Part shown: in pieces, positions 10,257 through 18,665 of the stretch | Position numbering within the stretch: the first letter of the stretch is position 1 | How the letters are laid out: every line of letters begins with the position of its first letter | Assembly: GCF_029767755.1 (NCBI RefSeq) | Contig: NZ_JARUQS010000002.1 | Coordinates: 186,808 to 250,807, forward strand | DNA from: Thiomicrorhabdus sp. zzn3 | Lineage (GTDB): Bacteria > Pseudomonadota > Gammaproteobacteria > Thiomicrospirales > Thiomicrospiraceae | Direction: 5' to 3' | DNA length: 64,000 nt | Translations under genes and position numbers: made by a program | The notes under the pieces: model-generated | Databases searched by the model: none | What the model was told of the DNA's origin: nothing | What the model saw: only the letters and a program-made list of their open reading frames with translations

Positions 10257-10590
10257 TCGTTCTTTATGAACACGTTTTATGATTGATTTAATTTTAACTA
10301 ATGAAATCAGATTTATGCATGATGGTTCGGGCCCCCTTCTCCTTTGAAATAAATTGGGCAAAGTTGTTAACGAAGAGAACGGTAAAAAAACGCTGCTGTT
10401 TGAGCAAAGCGAGTTCGGCGTTTTAAGTGAACAAGTTTAGAATTTGCCAATGTATGGAATGGAGTGCTTTTTTGTGGTTACTATTTTTGGGCAAGCAAAA
10501 ATAGTAACCGGAAGCCATTACCCAACTGCAAGATAAAATAATGGAATCAAACAGGCCTGCTCAGTTTTAATTTTGATTTTTTAATCCAAT
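10257..10590. other. Gene-free stretch with a long hairpin
   Basis: No credible gene is present. The stretch holds a perfect 14-pair hairpin (10476-10509), a short coding-looking remnant near 10370-10440 and one CAGGCCTG copy at 10552-10559. It separates the barrel gene from engB, which ends convergently at 10591. Confidence 0.6.
10476..10509. repeat. Inverted repeat, 14-bp perfect stem
   Basis: GGTTACTATTTTTG and its exact complement CAAAAATAGTAACC flank the loop GGCAAG. There is no T-run and no nearby gene end, so a terminator is unlikely. The GGTTACTnTTTTTGGGCAAGC pattern resembles intergenic hairpin elements seen in other proteobacteria, from memory; it may be a small non-autonomous repeat. 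Confidence 0.6.
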
Positions 10591-11235
10591 TTAATTCTCA
10601 TCGGCTTGCGGTTTTTGATCTTTCTTCAGCGGACGCTCGTACTCCATCCACTCGTCGAGCTTGTTCCACACTTCAATCAAACCGTCGCGCTTCAATGATG
10701 AAAACAATTGGGCGCTGGCGTGCGGGTACTGCTCTTTGAGCAGTTTTTTCAATTTCAAAAGACTGGCCTTGGCCGGGCCTTTTTTCAATTTGTCGGATTT
10801 GGTCAGCAGAACGTGCACCGGCAACTGCAGATCCAAAGTCCAATCAAGCATCACCAGATCGATTTCCGTCGGCGGCATACGGCAATCCATCAGCAGAATC
10901 ACTCCGCGTAAACACTGGCGTTTCTCAATATACTCGCTTAAACCCGCTTCCCAGGCGCGTTTGATTTTGACGTTGACCTTAGCAAAACCGTAACCGGGAA
11001 GATCCACCAGACGGTGTTCATCGTCACATTCAAAAAAGTTGATCATCTGGGTGCGACCCGGGGTTTTACTGGTTCTGGCCAACGATTTCTGTGAAGTAAT
11101 GACATTTAAAGCACTCGACTTTCCCGCGTTGGAACGTCCGGCAAAAGCCACTTCATAACCGCTGTCTTCCGGGCATAAAGCCAAAGTAGGCACACTCATC
11201 AAATAGTGCGCTTTTTGATACAAAGGGTGTTGCAT
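10591..11235 (-). CDS. engB: Ribosome biogenesis GTPase YihA/EngB
   Basis: An essential GTPase of the TRAFAC class needed for late 50S subunit assembly. The 214-residue protein shows G1 GRSNAGKS (Walker A), G3 DLPGYG and G4 TKSD, and a basic C-terminus. The start is the ATG at 11235 with GAGGA eight bases upstream; an in-frame TTG at 11250 overlaps that ribosome site and is rejected. It lies close to polA as in many gammaproteobacteria. CAGGCCTG copies flank it on both sides (10552 and 11337). Confidence 0.96.
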   Translation of the reverse strand: MQHPLYQKAHYLMSVPTLALCPEDSGYEVAFAGRSNAGKSSALNVITSQKSLARTSKTPGRTQMINFFECDDEHRLVDLPGYGFAKVNVKIKRAWEAGLSEYIEKRQCLRGVILLMDCRMPPTEIDLVMLDWTLDLQLPVHVLLTKSDKLKKGPAKASLLKLKKLLKEQYPHASAQLFSSLKRDGLIEVWNKLDEWMEYERPLKKDQKPQADEN

Positions 11236-11541
11236 AAAAGAATTCCTCAACCGAGGGGGTTACCGTATCAACCTGATATGAAAAGCAAAATCCAATTTTC
11301 AAAAAAGAATGAAAAAAGAATGAGAGGATTTTTCAACAGGCCTGCTTAAAGTTTTATTCGTAAAAGATTCGTAAAATTACGCTATAAATCCGGGTAAAAC
11401 GCTCGGTTTTAATACTTTATCAATGGTTTGCATAAGTATATACTCTACACTATTTTTTAATTTGGATATTAGCAGGCCAGTTTGCTTTAAAAGGGTTAAA
11501 CCCCTCTAAAAACAAGGGATTTACCTGTTATACAAAACACC

Positions 11542-13584
11542 ATGAAACAGACAGAAATGACAAAAAACAACGCTGTTTTACCTCGCCATAATCGTAAAGT
11601 GCTGCTCGATTTTTTGGGCTCGATGAATCTGGCCGTCACCTTGTTAGTGATGCTTTCCATCGCCTCGGTGATTGGTACTGTATTGCAGCAGAACCAAACC
11701 ACTCAGGATTACATCATTAAATTCGGACCTTTCTGGTCGGATGTCTTTAACGCTCTGGGACTGTTTCATGTATACGGTGCGGCTTGGTTTGTTCTGGTCC
11801 TGCTGTTTTTGCTGTTGTCAACCAGTGTCTGTGTCACCCGCAATACCCCAGGCTTTTTAAAAGACATGAAACAGTTCAGTGAAAAATTGTCACTGAACGC
11901 CCTAAAGCACCAACCGAATCAGCAATCATTCCAAACAGATAATCCCCCTGAAGCGGAAATAGCGCATGCACAAGCGGTGTTGACTGCTAATGGCTATAAA
12001 ACCAAGGTCCATCAAAAAGAGGACGGTTCGGTCACCGTTGCCGGTTTAAAAGGCCGCTGGAACCGACTGGGTTACTTTTTTACCCATGTTTCCATCATTG
12101 TGATCTGTATCGGGGGGCTGCTCGACAGTAATCTGTTGTTGAAATACCGTGAATTAACCGGTGATCTGGTTCCGGAAACCCGTTCGGTTTCTCTGAAAGA
12201 GATTCCACAAACCGCCTGGATGGGACCGGAAAACCTCTCTTTCCGTGGCACCGTCAACGTCCCGGAAGGTCAGAAAAGCGATGTGCTGTTCCTACCCTAT
12301 GAAAACGGTTATCTGGTACAGAAACTGCCGTTTACCATCGAGGTCAAAGATTTCCGTATCGAATACTACGATACCGGGATGCCTAAATCCTACGAGAGTG
12401 ATTTGATTCTAACCTCGCCGGAACTGGATGAACCGATCGTGAAAACCATCGCGGTCAACCACCCACTCTATTACAAAAATTACGCGATCTACCAGTCCTC
12501 TTTCGGCGATGGCGGCTCACTGCTTAAACTGAAAGTTCACCCGCTGCTGTCGCCATTTGAAAATCCGCTGTCGCTGGAAACCGCGGTCAACAAAGTGGAA
12601 CCTTTGAAAACCCCCGTCGGTAAATTCCGTGTGGAACTCAATGATTTCCGTCTCTTCAATATGGTCCCAACAACAGAAGAAGAGCGCGCAGAGACTGGCA
12701 AGAAGTTCCACAACAACGGCCCTTCTATGATCTTTAAGGTACGTAATGAACAGGGTAAAGCGTGGGAATATGACAACTACATGCAGCCAAGCCTGCAGGA
12801 AGGCCGCTGGTTCTTTATGACTGGCGTGCGCACTTCAAATGCAGAGCCGTTCCGTTATCTGTTTATTCCGGCGGATGCCAACCGCAAAAAAGCGCGTTTC
12901 TTCAAATTGCTTGCTTTAATCAATAACCCGGTGGAAGCAAATAAGGTGTTCCGCCAATCCTTCCCGAAAACCGAAGACATTGCGGACAACACCTATGAAC
13001 TGCAAATTAAGCTGATGCAGCAACTTTTAACCCTGTTCCGCGCTAAAGGGTTTGAAGGCATCAGCGAGTTCGTCAACAAAAACGTCCCGGAAGCGGAACG
13101 TGAAAAAGTATCGGATTACTACTTCAGTCAAACCAGCTTTGCCCTGCAGAGCTTGTACATGGATGTACTCAAACAAGAAGGTCGCCCGATTACTGACGAT
13201 CAAGACATTACCGATTTCGACAAAACGTGGTTCGAGGATGCTTTAAACGCCTATAACGGCTTGTCTCATTACGGTCCACCGATGTATTTCGAATTGGAAT
13301 CGTTCAAACAGATTCAATCCACCGGTTTGCAGATCACCAAATCACCCGGTAAAGATGTGGTTTATTTCGGAAGTGCAATGCTTATAATCGGGGTATTCTT
13401 CATGTTTTATGTACGCCAGAAACGCATCTGGGTACACATTCAAAAATCCTCTGAAAAAGACGAATCCGAATCGCCTTCTTCAGAAATAACCGTTGCCGGA
13501 AAGGACAATAAACCGCTTCCGGAAACTGAAAAAGAATTTGCGGCCATGGTGGAGCAGATCCGCCAGCCGATTCAAAACCCATAG
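11542..13584 (+). CDS. Cytochrome c biogenesis protein ResB/Ccs1
   Basis: A 680-residue inner-membrane protein of System II cytochrome c maturation, which together with CcsA delivers haem and attaches it to apocytochromes in the periplasm. Three N-terminal membrane segments (roughly residues 28-48, 72-95, 175-195), a large periplasmic domain and a last segment near residue 615 match ResB. Signature segments include LGSMNLAVTLL and VNHPLYYKNYAIYQSSFGDGG. The start could be ATG 11542 or ATG 11557; neither has a good ribosome site. It is followed by ccsA after 16 bases. Confidence 0.92.
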   Translation: MKQTEMTKNNAVLPRHNRKVLLDFLGSMNLAVTLLVMLSIASVIGTVLQQNQTTQDYIIKFGPFWSDVFNALGLFHVYGAAWFVLVLLFLLLSTSVCVTRNTPGFLKDMKQFSEKLSLNALKHQPNQQSFQTDNPPEAEIAHAQAVLTANGYKTKVHQKEDGSVTVAGLKGRWNRLGYFFTHVSIIVICIGGLLDSNLLLKYRELTGDLVPETRSVSLKEIPQTAWMGPENLSFRGTVNVPEGQKSDVLFLPYENGYLVQKLPFTIEVKDFRIEYYDTGMPKSYESDLILTSPELDEPIVKTIAVNHPLYYKNYAIYQSSFGDGGSLLKLKVHPLLSPFENPLSLETAVNKVEPLKTPVGKFRVELNDFRLFNMVPTTEEERAETGKKFHNNGPSMIFKVRNEQGKAWEYDNYMQPSLQEGRWFFMTGVRTSNAEPFRYLFIPADANRKKARFFKLLALINNPVEANKVFRQSFPKTEDIADNTYELQIKLMQQLLTLFRAKGFEGISEFVNKNVPEAEREKVSDYYFSQTSFALQSLYMDVLKQEGRPITDDQDITDFDKTWFEDALNAYNGLSHYGPPMYFELESFKQIQSTGLQITKSPGKDVVYFGSAMLIIGVFFMFYVRQKRIWVHIQKSSEKDESESPSSEITVAGKDNKPLPETEKEFAAMVEQIRQPIQNP

Positions 13585-13600
13585 CTTGAAGGTCATTATT

Positions 13601-14785
13601 ATGCAAACAGAAACTATGACACCTCAACACTCTGCTGCCAATCAGCGCAGAGGTAAATTCACTTTACGCGATCTTGGTTGGGCGCTGTTTGTCATCATCG
13701 GCAGTTTGCTTGCCTGGAACGAATATGGCGCCAATATGGATGTCTATGAAGACGCCATTTTAGCCGGTTCTGCCATAGGCCTGATCTGGCTGGGGCGTTT
13801 CTGGCCAAGTTTTCAGCCGGCGACCGTTGTAGTAACCCTGCTCAGTGTGCTGGCCATCTATACTTATGCCAGTCACGGTAACGCTTTCAGCGCCAATGAA
13901 CAGGCCTTTTTCCTGAAATACCTAATCTCCAGCCAGTCGGCCATTATGTGGATGAACGCCCTCTTTATTTTGGCGATGATCACCTACTTCCTTGCGCTTT
14001 ATCAAAAGTCGGAATTTACCGGAAAAGTGGCCACCGCCATGGTGTGGTCGGCAGCGGTATTCGGTCTGGTCGGCATGATGGTGCGCTGGCGTGAATCCTA
14101 TCTGATCAATGTCGATTACGGCCACATCCCGGTGAGCAGTCTGTATGAAGTGTTCATTCTGTTTGTGGTACTGACGGCGCTGATTTACCTCTATTATGAG
14201 CAAAAGTACAAAACCAAAACCCTGGGTGGTTTTGTCATGCTGGTGATCAGCGCCGCGGTCGGATTTATCCTCTGGTACACTTTTGATCGAGAAGCGCATG
14301 TGATTCAACCGTTGGTTCCAGCACTGAAAAGCTGGTGGATGAAAATTCACGTACCGGCCAACTTTATCGGCTATGGAACTTTCTCAATTGCCGCCATGGT
14401 CGGACTGGCTTACCTGATCACCGCCAAAGTGGCAGAAAAAAATCCGGACAGCGGCTTTGTCAAGCGCATGCCATCCCTGGAGTTGATGGATGATTTGATG
14501 TACAAGAACATTGCTCTGGGCTTTGCTTTCTTTACCATTGCTACCGTATTGGGTGCGATGTGGGCGGCCGAAGCCTGGGGAGGCTACTGGTCTTGGGATC
14601 CGAAAGAGACCTGGGCGCTGATCGTCTGGTTAAACTATGCCGCTTGGTTACATATCCGCATGAGCAAAGGCTGGCGCGGTAAGCCAATGGCCTGGTGGGC
14701 ATTAATCGGCTTGCTGGTCACCACTTTTGCTTTCCTGGGGGTCAATATGTTCCTGTCCGGACTGCACTCCTACGGTGAGTTGTAA
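13601..14785 (+). CDS. ccsA: Cytochrome c biogenesis protein CcsA
   Basis: A 394-residue polytopic membrane protein that carries the haem-handling WWD signature, GGYWSWDPKETWA, near residue 326, and forms the haem exporter/ligase with ResB. I place the start at ATG 13601 (MQTETMTPQHS), just after the resB stop; the open frame extends back to 13493 but would overlap resB. The gene pair plus dsbA 62 bases later resembles the Pseudomonas order engB, cytochrome c4 and dsbA near polA, but the c4 gene is absent here. Confidence 0.93.
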   Translation: MQTETMTPQHSAANQRRGKFTLRDLGWALFVIIGSLLAWNEYGANMDVYEDAILAGSAIGLIWLGRFWPSFQPATVVVTLLSVLAIYTYASHGNAFSANEQAFFLKYLISSQSAIMWMNALFILAMITYFLALYQKSEFTGKVATAMVWSAAVFGLVGMMVRWRESYLINVDYGHIPVSSLYEVFILFVVLTALIYLYYEQKYKTKTLGGFVMLVISAAVGFILWYTFDREAHVIQPLVPALKSWWMKIHVPANFIGYGTFSIAAMVGLAYLITAKVAEKNPDSGFVKRMPSLELMDDLMYKNIALGFAFFTIATVLGAMWAAEAWGGYWSWDPKETWALIVWLNYAAWLHIRMSKGWRGKPMAWWALIGLLVTTFAFLGVNMFLSGLHSYGEL

Positions 14786-14847
14786 CAGGCCTGCAGGGTT
14801 TTAAAAGAACAAGAAAAGAGCAATAAAAGGATAGACAAGAGGCGACT

Positions 14848-15480
14848 ATGCAACGTAGAACCTGGTTCAAATATTTAGCAGGTGCCGCTTTATCGCTGCT
14901 GTTAACCGGCACGGCAACGGCACAAGAAGAGTTTGGCTTTGTCGAAGGGGTTGAATACAAAAAGATCCCGCATCCGCAATCAATCGCACCGCATCAAAAG
15001 CAGGTTACCGAGGTATTCTATTACGGTTGTCCGCATTGTTTTCATCTCGAACCGAGCATTCATGAATGGTTGAAAACCAAACCGGCAGATGTGCATTTTG
15101 AACAGGTACCTGCTGTTCTAAATAATCCTAACTGGATCTTTATGGCCAAGGTGTTTTTTACCGCCCAGGAACTCGGGGTTGTGAAACAGTCCCATATGCC
15201 TTTCTTCACCGCTCTGCATGAAGAGAAAAAACCTCTGTTCACCGTGGAGGCGATTGCCGAATTCTTCACCCAGTTTGGCATCAAAGCGGATGATTTCAAG
15301 GCGACCTTTAACAGCTTTAAGGTAGATCAGCTGGTACGCAATGCCATGAAAAAAACCAAAGAGTACGGCATTGAAGGGGTTCCGGCAGTCATCGTCAATG
15401 GCCGTTACCTGACCGATGTGCCAATGGCTCAAGGCAAAGATCGAATGTGGAAACTGGTTAATCAACTGACCGAAAAATAA
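14848..15480 (+). CDS. dsbA: Thiol:disulfide interchange protein DsbA
   Basis: A 210-residue periplasmic oxidase that introduces disulfides into exported proteins. It has a signal peptide ending near TATAQ, the active site CPHC (about residues 61-64, with YYG before it) in a thioredoxin fold, the helical insert, and the cis-proline loop EGVPAVIVNGRY. ATG 14848 is preceded by AAGAGG. Its position after resB-ccsA suits a role in keeping the cysteines of secreted proteins, including c-type cytochromes, in the right state. A clear terminator follows. Confidence 0.95.
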   Translation: MQRRTWFKYLAGAALSLLLTGTATAQEEFGFVEGVEYKKIPHPQSIAPHQKQVTEVFYYGCPHCFHLEPSIHEWLKTKPADVHFEQVPAVLNNPNWIFMAKVFFTAQELGVVKQSHMPFFTALHEEKKPLFTVEAIAEFFTQFGIKADDFKATFNSFKVDQLVRNAMKKTKEYGIEGVPAVIVNGRYLTDVPMAQGKDRMWKLVNQLTEK

Positions 15481-15520
15481 CCGATACCACTCAAAGCATC
15501 ATTCGATTTAATAATATTTA

Positions 15521-15545
15521 AAAGGGACTTCGGTCCCTTTTTTAT
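15521..15545 (+). terminator. Rho-independent terminator after dsbA
   Basis: AAAGGGAC-TTCG-GTCCCTTTTTT: an eight-pair stem closed by the stable UUCG tetraloop, followed by a T-run. Confidence 0.93.
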
Positions 15546-15670
15546 TTACTTAAATCATCCAAAATTAATTAAAAAAGTTTCCATAATCTAAGCAGGCCTG
15601 TTATTTTTATTCTGATACTAAATAACGGCTAAAAATACGTAAAAGCTTCAAAATAAAGCGAGAAAGTTAA

Positions 15671-17317
15671 ATGAAAGCGGCAAAACTCTTTGTTCAATGT
15701 CTGGAAAACGAAGGCGTGGAATACATCTTCGGCATCCCCGGTGAAGAGAACCTGGATATTATGGACGCCCTACTCGACTCCAATATTCAGTTTATCACCA
15801 CCCGTCATGAGCAAGGCGCCGCTTTTATGGCTGATGTTTACGGCCGTTTGACGGGGCGCGCAGGGGTTTGTTTGTCTACCCTCGGACCCGGGGCCACTAA
15901 CCTAGTAACCGGTGTGGCCGATGCGAATATGGATAATGCTCCGCTGGTGGCCATCGCCGGCCAGGCCGCCACTACCCGTATGCATAAGGAATCACACCAG
16001 GTCGTTGATCTGGTCAGCATGTTTAAACCGATCACTAAATACGCCACTCAGGTATTGGAACCGGAAACCATTCCCGAAGTGGTGCGCAAGGCCTTCAAAC
16101 TCGCCGAAGCGGAAAAACCCGGTGCGACCTTCATTGATCTTCCGGAAAACATCTGTGAAATGGAAACCGATGAAACCCCTCTTCCAACCAGTGCCAACCG
16201 TCTAACCTTGGCTGACCGTGATCTTCTTATGGACGCGGCCAAATTAATTGAAGAAGCGACATATCCGTTGATTCTGGTGGGTAATGGAGCGGTCCGTGCT
16301 CGAGCCGGTGCCGACCTTCAGGAATTCATCGAAAAACACTCCATTCCGGTGGTCAACACGTTTATGGCTAAGGGGGTCACTCCATTCTTTAAAAACGGCA
16401 TGGCCATGGGTACCGCCGGTTTGCAAAAAGGGGACTATGAAAACGGTGGCTTTGAAAAAGCCGATGTCGTGATTTGCGTCGGTTTTGACATGGTGGAATA
16501 TCATCCCCATCTGTGGAATCCGAAACGCAATCACAAGATCATTCATATCGATACCAAAAAAGCGGAAGTGGATCACAGTTATATTCCGCAGATCGAATTG
16601 ATCGGCAATATTGGACGCAATCTCGCCGCTCTGGGTGAGTTACTCCCCCCACCTAAACATAATGGCTTGCTCGACTTTCCACTACGTGATGCCATGGTTA
16701 AGGAGATGGACCGCTGTTCCACCAGTGACGCCTGGCCGATGGTTCCACAAAAAATCATCTGGGATCTGCGTACTGCAATGAAGAAACCCGATATTGCGAT
16801 TTGTGATGTCGGCGCTCATAAAATGTGGATGGCACGCATGTTCCGTTGCGACCTGCCTAATACCTGTATTATTTCCAATGGGTTCGCCGGTATGGGCATT
16901 GCCGTTCCGGGGGCCATTGCCGCCAAGCTGGCCAACCCTGACAAAGCGGTCGTGGCCGTTACCGGAGATGCCGGTTTTATGATGAATTCACAAGAGATCG
17001 AAACCGCTCTGCGTATCAAAGCACCGATTGTGATTCTGATTTGGAACGACAGCCAATATGGGCTGATTGAATGGAAACAGCAGCGTCGTTTTGGCCGCTC
17101 TGCCTTTATTGACTTCAAAAACCCTGATTTTGTCGCTTATGCTAAATCTTTCGGTGCCGAAGGGGTTCGTATTGAATCGGCTGAACAACTGCTTCCGGAA
17201 TTGCAAAAAGCACTCAAAGCCGATACCGTAACCGTTATTGATTGTCCGGTCGATTATTCTCAAAATGACCGGTTAACGGAACTTCTAGGGAACGTACTTT
17301 CCGAAATAGAAGATTAA
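15671..17317 (+). CDS. Acetolactate synthase-type ThDP enzyme
   Basis: A 548-residue thiamine-diphosphate enzyme of the acetohydroxyacid synthase/pyruvate oxidase family. The catalytic Glu lies in TRHEQGAAFMADVYGR (Glu47), the GPGATN loop follows, and the cofactor motif GDAGFMMN...NDSQYG lies near residues 432-460. Overall similarity is greatest to catabolic acetolactate synthase (AlsS type), which condenses two pyruvates to acetolactate. No small regulatory subunit (IlvN/IlvH) is adjacent and no acetolactate decarboxylase is seen; instead a small conserved protein follows. An anabolic or other decarboxylase role cannot be excluded. Confidence 0.85.
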   Translation: MKAAKLFVQCLENEGVEYIFGIPGEENLDIMDALLDSNIQFITTRHEQGAAFMADVYGRLTGRAGVCLSTLGPGATNLVTGVADANMDNAPLVAIAGQAATTRMHKESHQVVDLVSMFKPITKYATQVLEPETIPEVVRKAFKLAEAEKPGATFIDLPENICEMETDETPLPTSANRLTLADRDLLMDAAKLIEEATYPLILVGNGAVRARAGADLQEFIEKHSIPVVNTFMAKGVTPFFKNGMAMGTAGLQKGDYENGGFEKADVVICVGFDMVEYHPHLWNPKRNHKIIHIDTKKAEVDHSYIPQIELIGNIGRNLAALGELLPPPKHNGLLDFPLRDAMVKEMDRCSTSDAWPMVPQKIIWDLRTAMKKPDIAICDVGAHKMWMARMFRCDLPNTCIISNGFAGMGIAVPGAIAAKLANPDKAVVAVTGDAGFMMNSQEIETALRIKAPIVILIWNDSQYGLIEWKQQRRFGRSAFIDFKNPDFVAYAKSFGAEGVRIESAEQLLPELQKALKADTVTVIDCPVDYSQNDRLTELLGNVLSEIED

Positions 17318-17341
17318 TTACTTTGGAATGTGAGGTCTAAT

Positions 17342-17686
17342 ATGATTTTTATTCGACGCAATGAGGCTGGCGAAATCAGTGAAATCGATTTTACTCCTGG
17401 ACCGAACCTGGAAGAGATCAGTCTGTTTGACCCCCAACTCAAGGAATTTTTGCAGAATAATCCGCACAGTGAAGAATTGATTAAAACCGTACTGGATAAA
17501 CTGGATCTGGATATGGTGCGTGTTATCGAAGATTTGATTGATGTGATGATCGATAAGGAACTGCTGCGTTTTACCGACTTGCCTCAGCCAGTGCAGAATA
17601 AATTGCTCTTTAAAAAGAGCATCCGAAGTTCATTGAACGCAGATCACCACATGATTATTGCCGAAGAAGAGGCCCTTAACCTTTAA
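17342..17686 (+). CDS. Small conserved protein, mis-named TrpB-like in databases
   Basis: A 114-residue protein starting at ATG 17342 with TGAGGT upstream (a GTG at 17330 is in frame but would consume the ribosome site). The core LDLDMVRVIEDLIDVMIDK followed by LLRFTDLPQPVQNKLLFKK matches, from memory, a pseudomonad family annotated as tryptophan synthase subunit beta-like. It has no PLP lysine or TrpB fold features. It probably is a helical protein of unknown function, cotranscribed with the upstream ThDP enzyme (24-base gap). Its stop lies only three bases from the convergent nitroreductase gene. Confidence 0.75.
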   Translation: MIFIRRNEAGEISEIDFTPGPNLEEISLFDPQLKEFLQNNPHSEELIKTVLDKLDLDMVRVIEDLIDVMIDKELLRFTDLPQPVQNKLLFKKSIRSSLNADHHMIIAEEEALNL

Positions 17687-17689
17687 GAC

Positions 17690-18289
17690 TTAATCCAGTT
17701 GGGCAAAAACGGCTTCCACTGGCTTTCGTCGTGCTGGCACCGGATTACAAGGCTCTTTAAGACGTCCAATATACAAAGCCCCAATTAGCTCAATATCAGC
17801 AGAATCAATGGCTAATAACTCATAGGTTCGAGGATCTTGCAGTATGGGCCCGGTACTCCATTGAACCCCTATCTGCTGGCCCCAGGCCATGAGTTGGAAA
17901 TTCTGAATCGCACAACAACAGGCGGCGTAATCTTCCTTGCGTGTCGTCGCCTCTTCAGCCAATACCTGTCCGACCAGAATGATTTCCGGAATACGCGCAA
18001 ACTTATCTAATGCTTTGTGATAAATACACTCATAATCACAGTGATCCGTCGCTTTTTTTTTCGCCCTGTTATGCGCATAAATCTCTGCCAAATGGTTTCG
18101 TGTTTGTCCCTTCAACTGCCAAAAACGCCAAGGTTGGGTTAACTTGTGATTCGGAGCCCATATTGCTGCTTCCAAACACAACAGCAAAGCCTCTTCTGCT
18201 ACTGGATCCGTATCAGCAGAAGCAAATTGATAACAAGTCCGTCTGGATTGAATCAAATCAAGTAATTGAATGGCAGAAATGGCTTGCAT
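17690..18289 (-). CDS. Nitroreductase-family flavoprotein
   Basis: About 199 residues from ATG 18289 (MQAISAIQLLDLIQSRR). The N-terminal RRT motif, WAPNHKLTQPWRFW and the late IGALYIGRLKE segment place it in the FMN-dependent nitroreductase family, close to the short YdjA-type members that reduce nitro or other substrates with NAD(P)H. Several cysteines (YACCCAIQ) cluster in the dimer-core helix, which is unusual. The frame is open to 18373, but that extension shows no domain features. It is transcribed away from the putative origin region, codirectional with leftward replication. Confidence 0.82.
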   Translation of the reverse strand: MQAISAIQLLDLIQSRRTCYQFASADTDPVAEEALLLCLEAAIWAPNHKLTQPWRFWQLKGQTRNHLAEIYAHNRAKKKATDHCDYECIYHKALDKFARIPEIILVGQVLAEEATTRKEDYAACCCAIQNFQLMAWGQQIGVQWSTGPILQDPRTYELLAIDSADIELIGALYIGRLKEPCNPVPARRKPVEAVFAQLD

Positions 18290-18665
18290 AAGGGATAATC
18301 TCGCATATACGCTGGTAAATTGAAACGATAAACTCAATCGCGACATCCATTTGAATGAAGTCCCATTATCCAATAATCGCCGCCCTATTCACAAGGCAAT
18401 AACAAAGTGAATAACTTGTTTAACTTTGTGGATAACTCCTTCATTTTTTATAAATAGAATTTTTATCCACAAAACACACACATTTATCCACTTAACCTAT
18501 CTCATAGGATAACCACAAGCTACTCACAAGCTAATTTTTTGTTTTAATTGAGCAATTTGCGTTTATCAACAAGATTTGTCCTCCTAAGAAGAATAAGAAT
18601 AAAGAATATATAAAAAAATATATATACTTTAATAAGACAAACTTGATTCACAAAGTAGCTGAAAA
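18290..18665. other. Candidate chromosomal replication origin (oriC)
   Basis: A gap between divergent genes with four DnaA-box-like 9-mers within 145 bases: TTATCCACA in reverse at 18427-18435, TTATCCACA at 18463-18471, TTATCCACT at 18484-18492 and TTATCAACA at 18563-18571. The first two match the E. coli consensus exactly. Next to them, 18590-18640 is almost pure A/T with AATATATAAAAAAATATATA, like a DNA unwinding element. G/C strand bias changes here and parS-type sites occur on both sides. dnaA is not adjacent, as in E. coli. The region also must hold the promoters of the two divergent genes. Confidence 0.7.

Noticed and set aside
13493-13600. Longer start for ccsA inside resB
   Set aside because: The extension would overlap the resB end by 92 bases and adds non-hydrophobic residues; ATG 13601 lies neatly after the resB stop.
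17342-17686. Naming this gene tryptophan synthase beta
   Set aside because: It is 114 residues long, with no PLP-binding lysine region or TrpB motif; the database name is historical.
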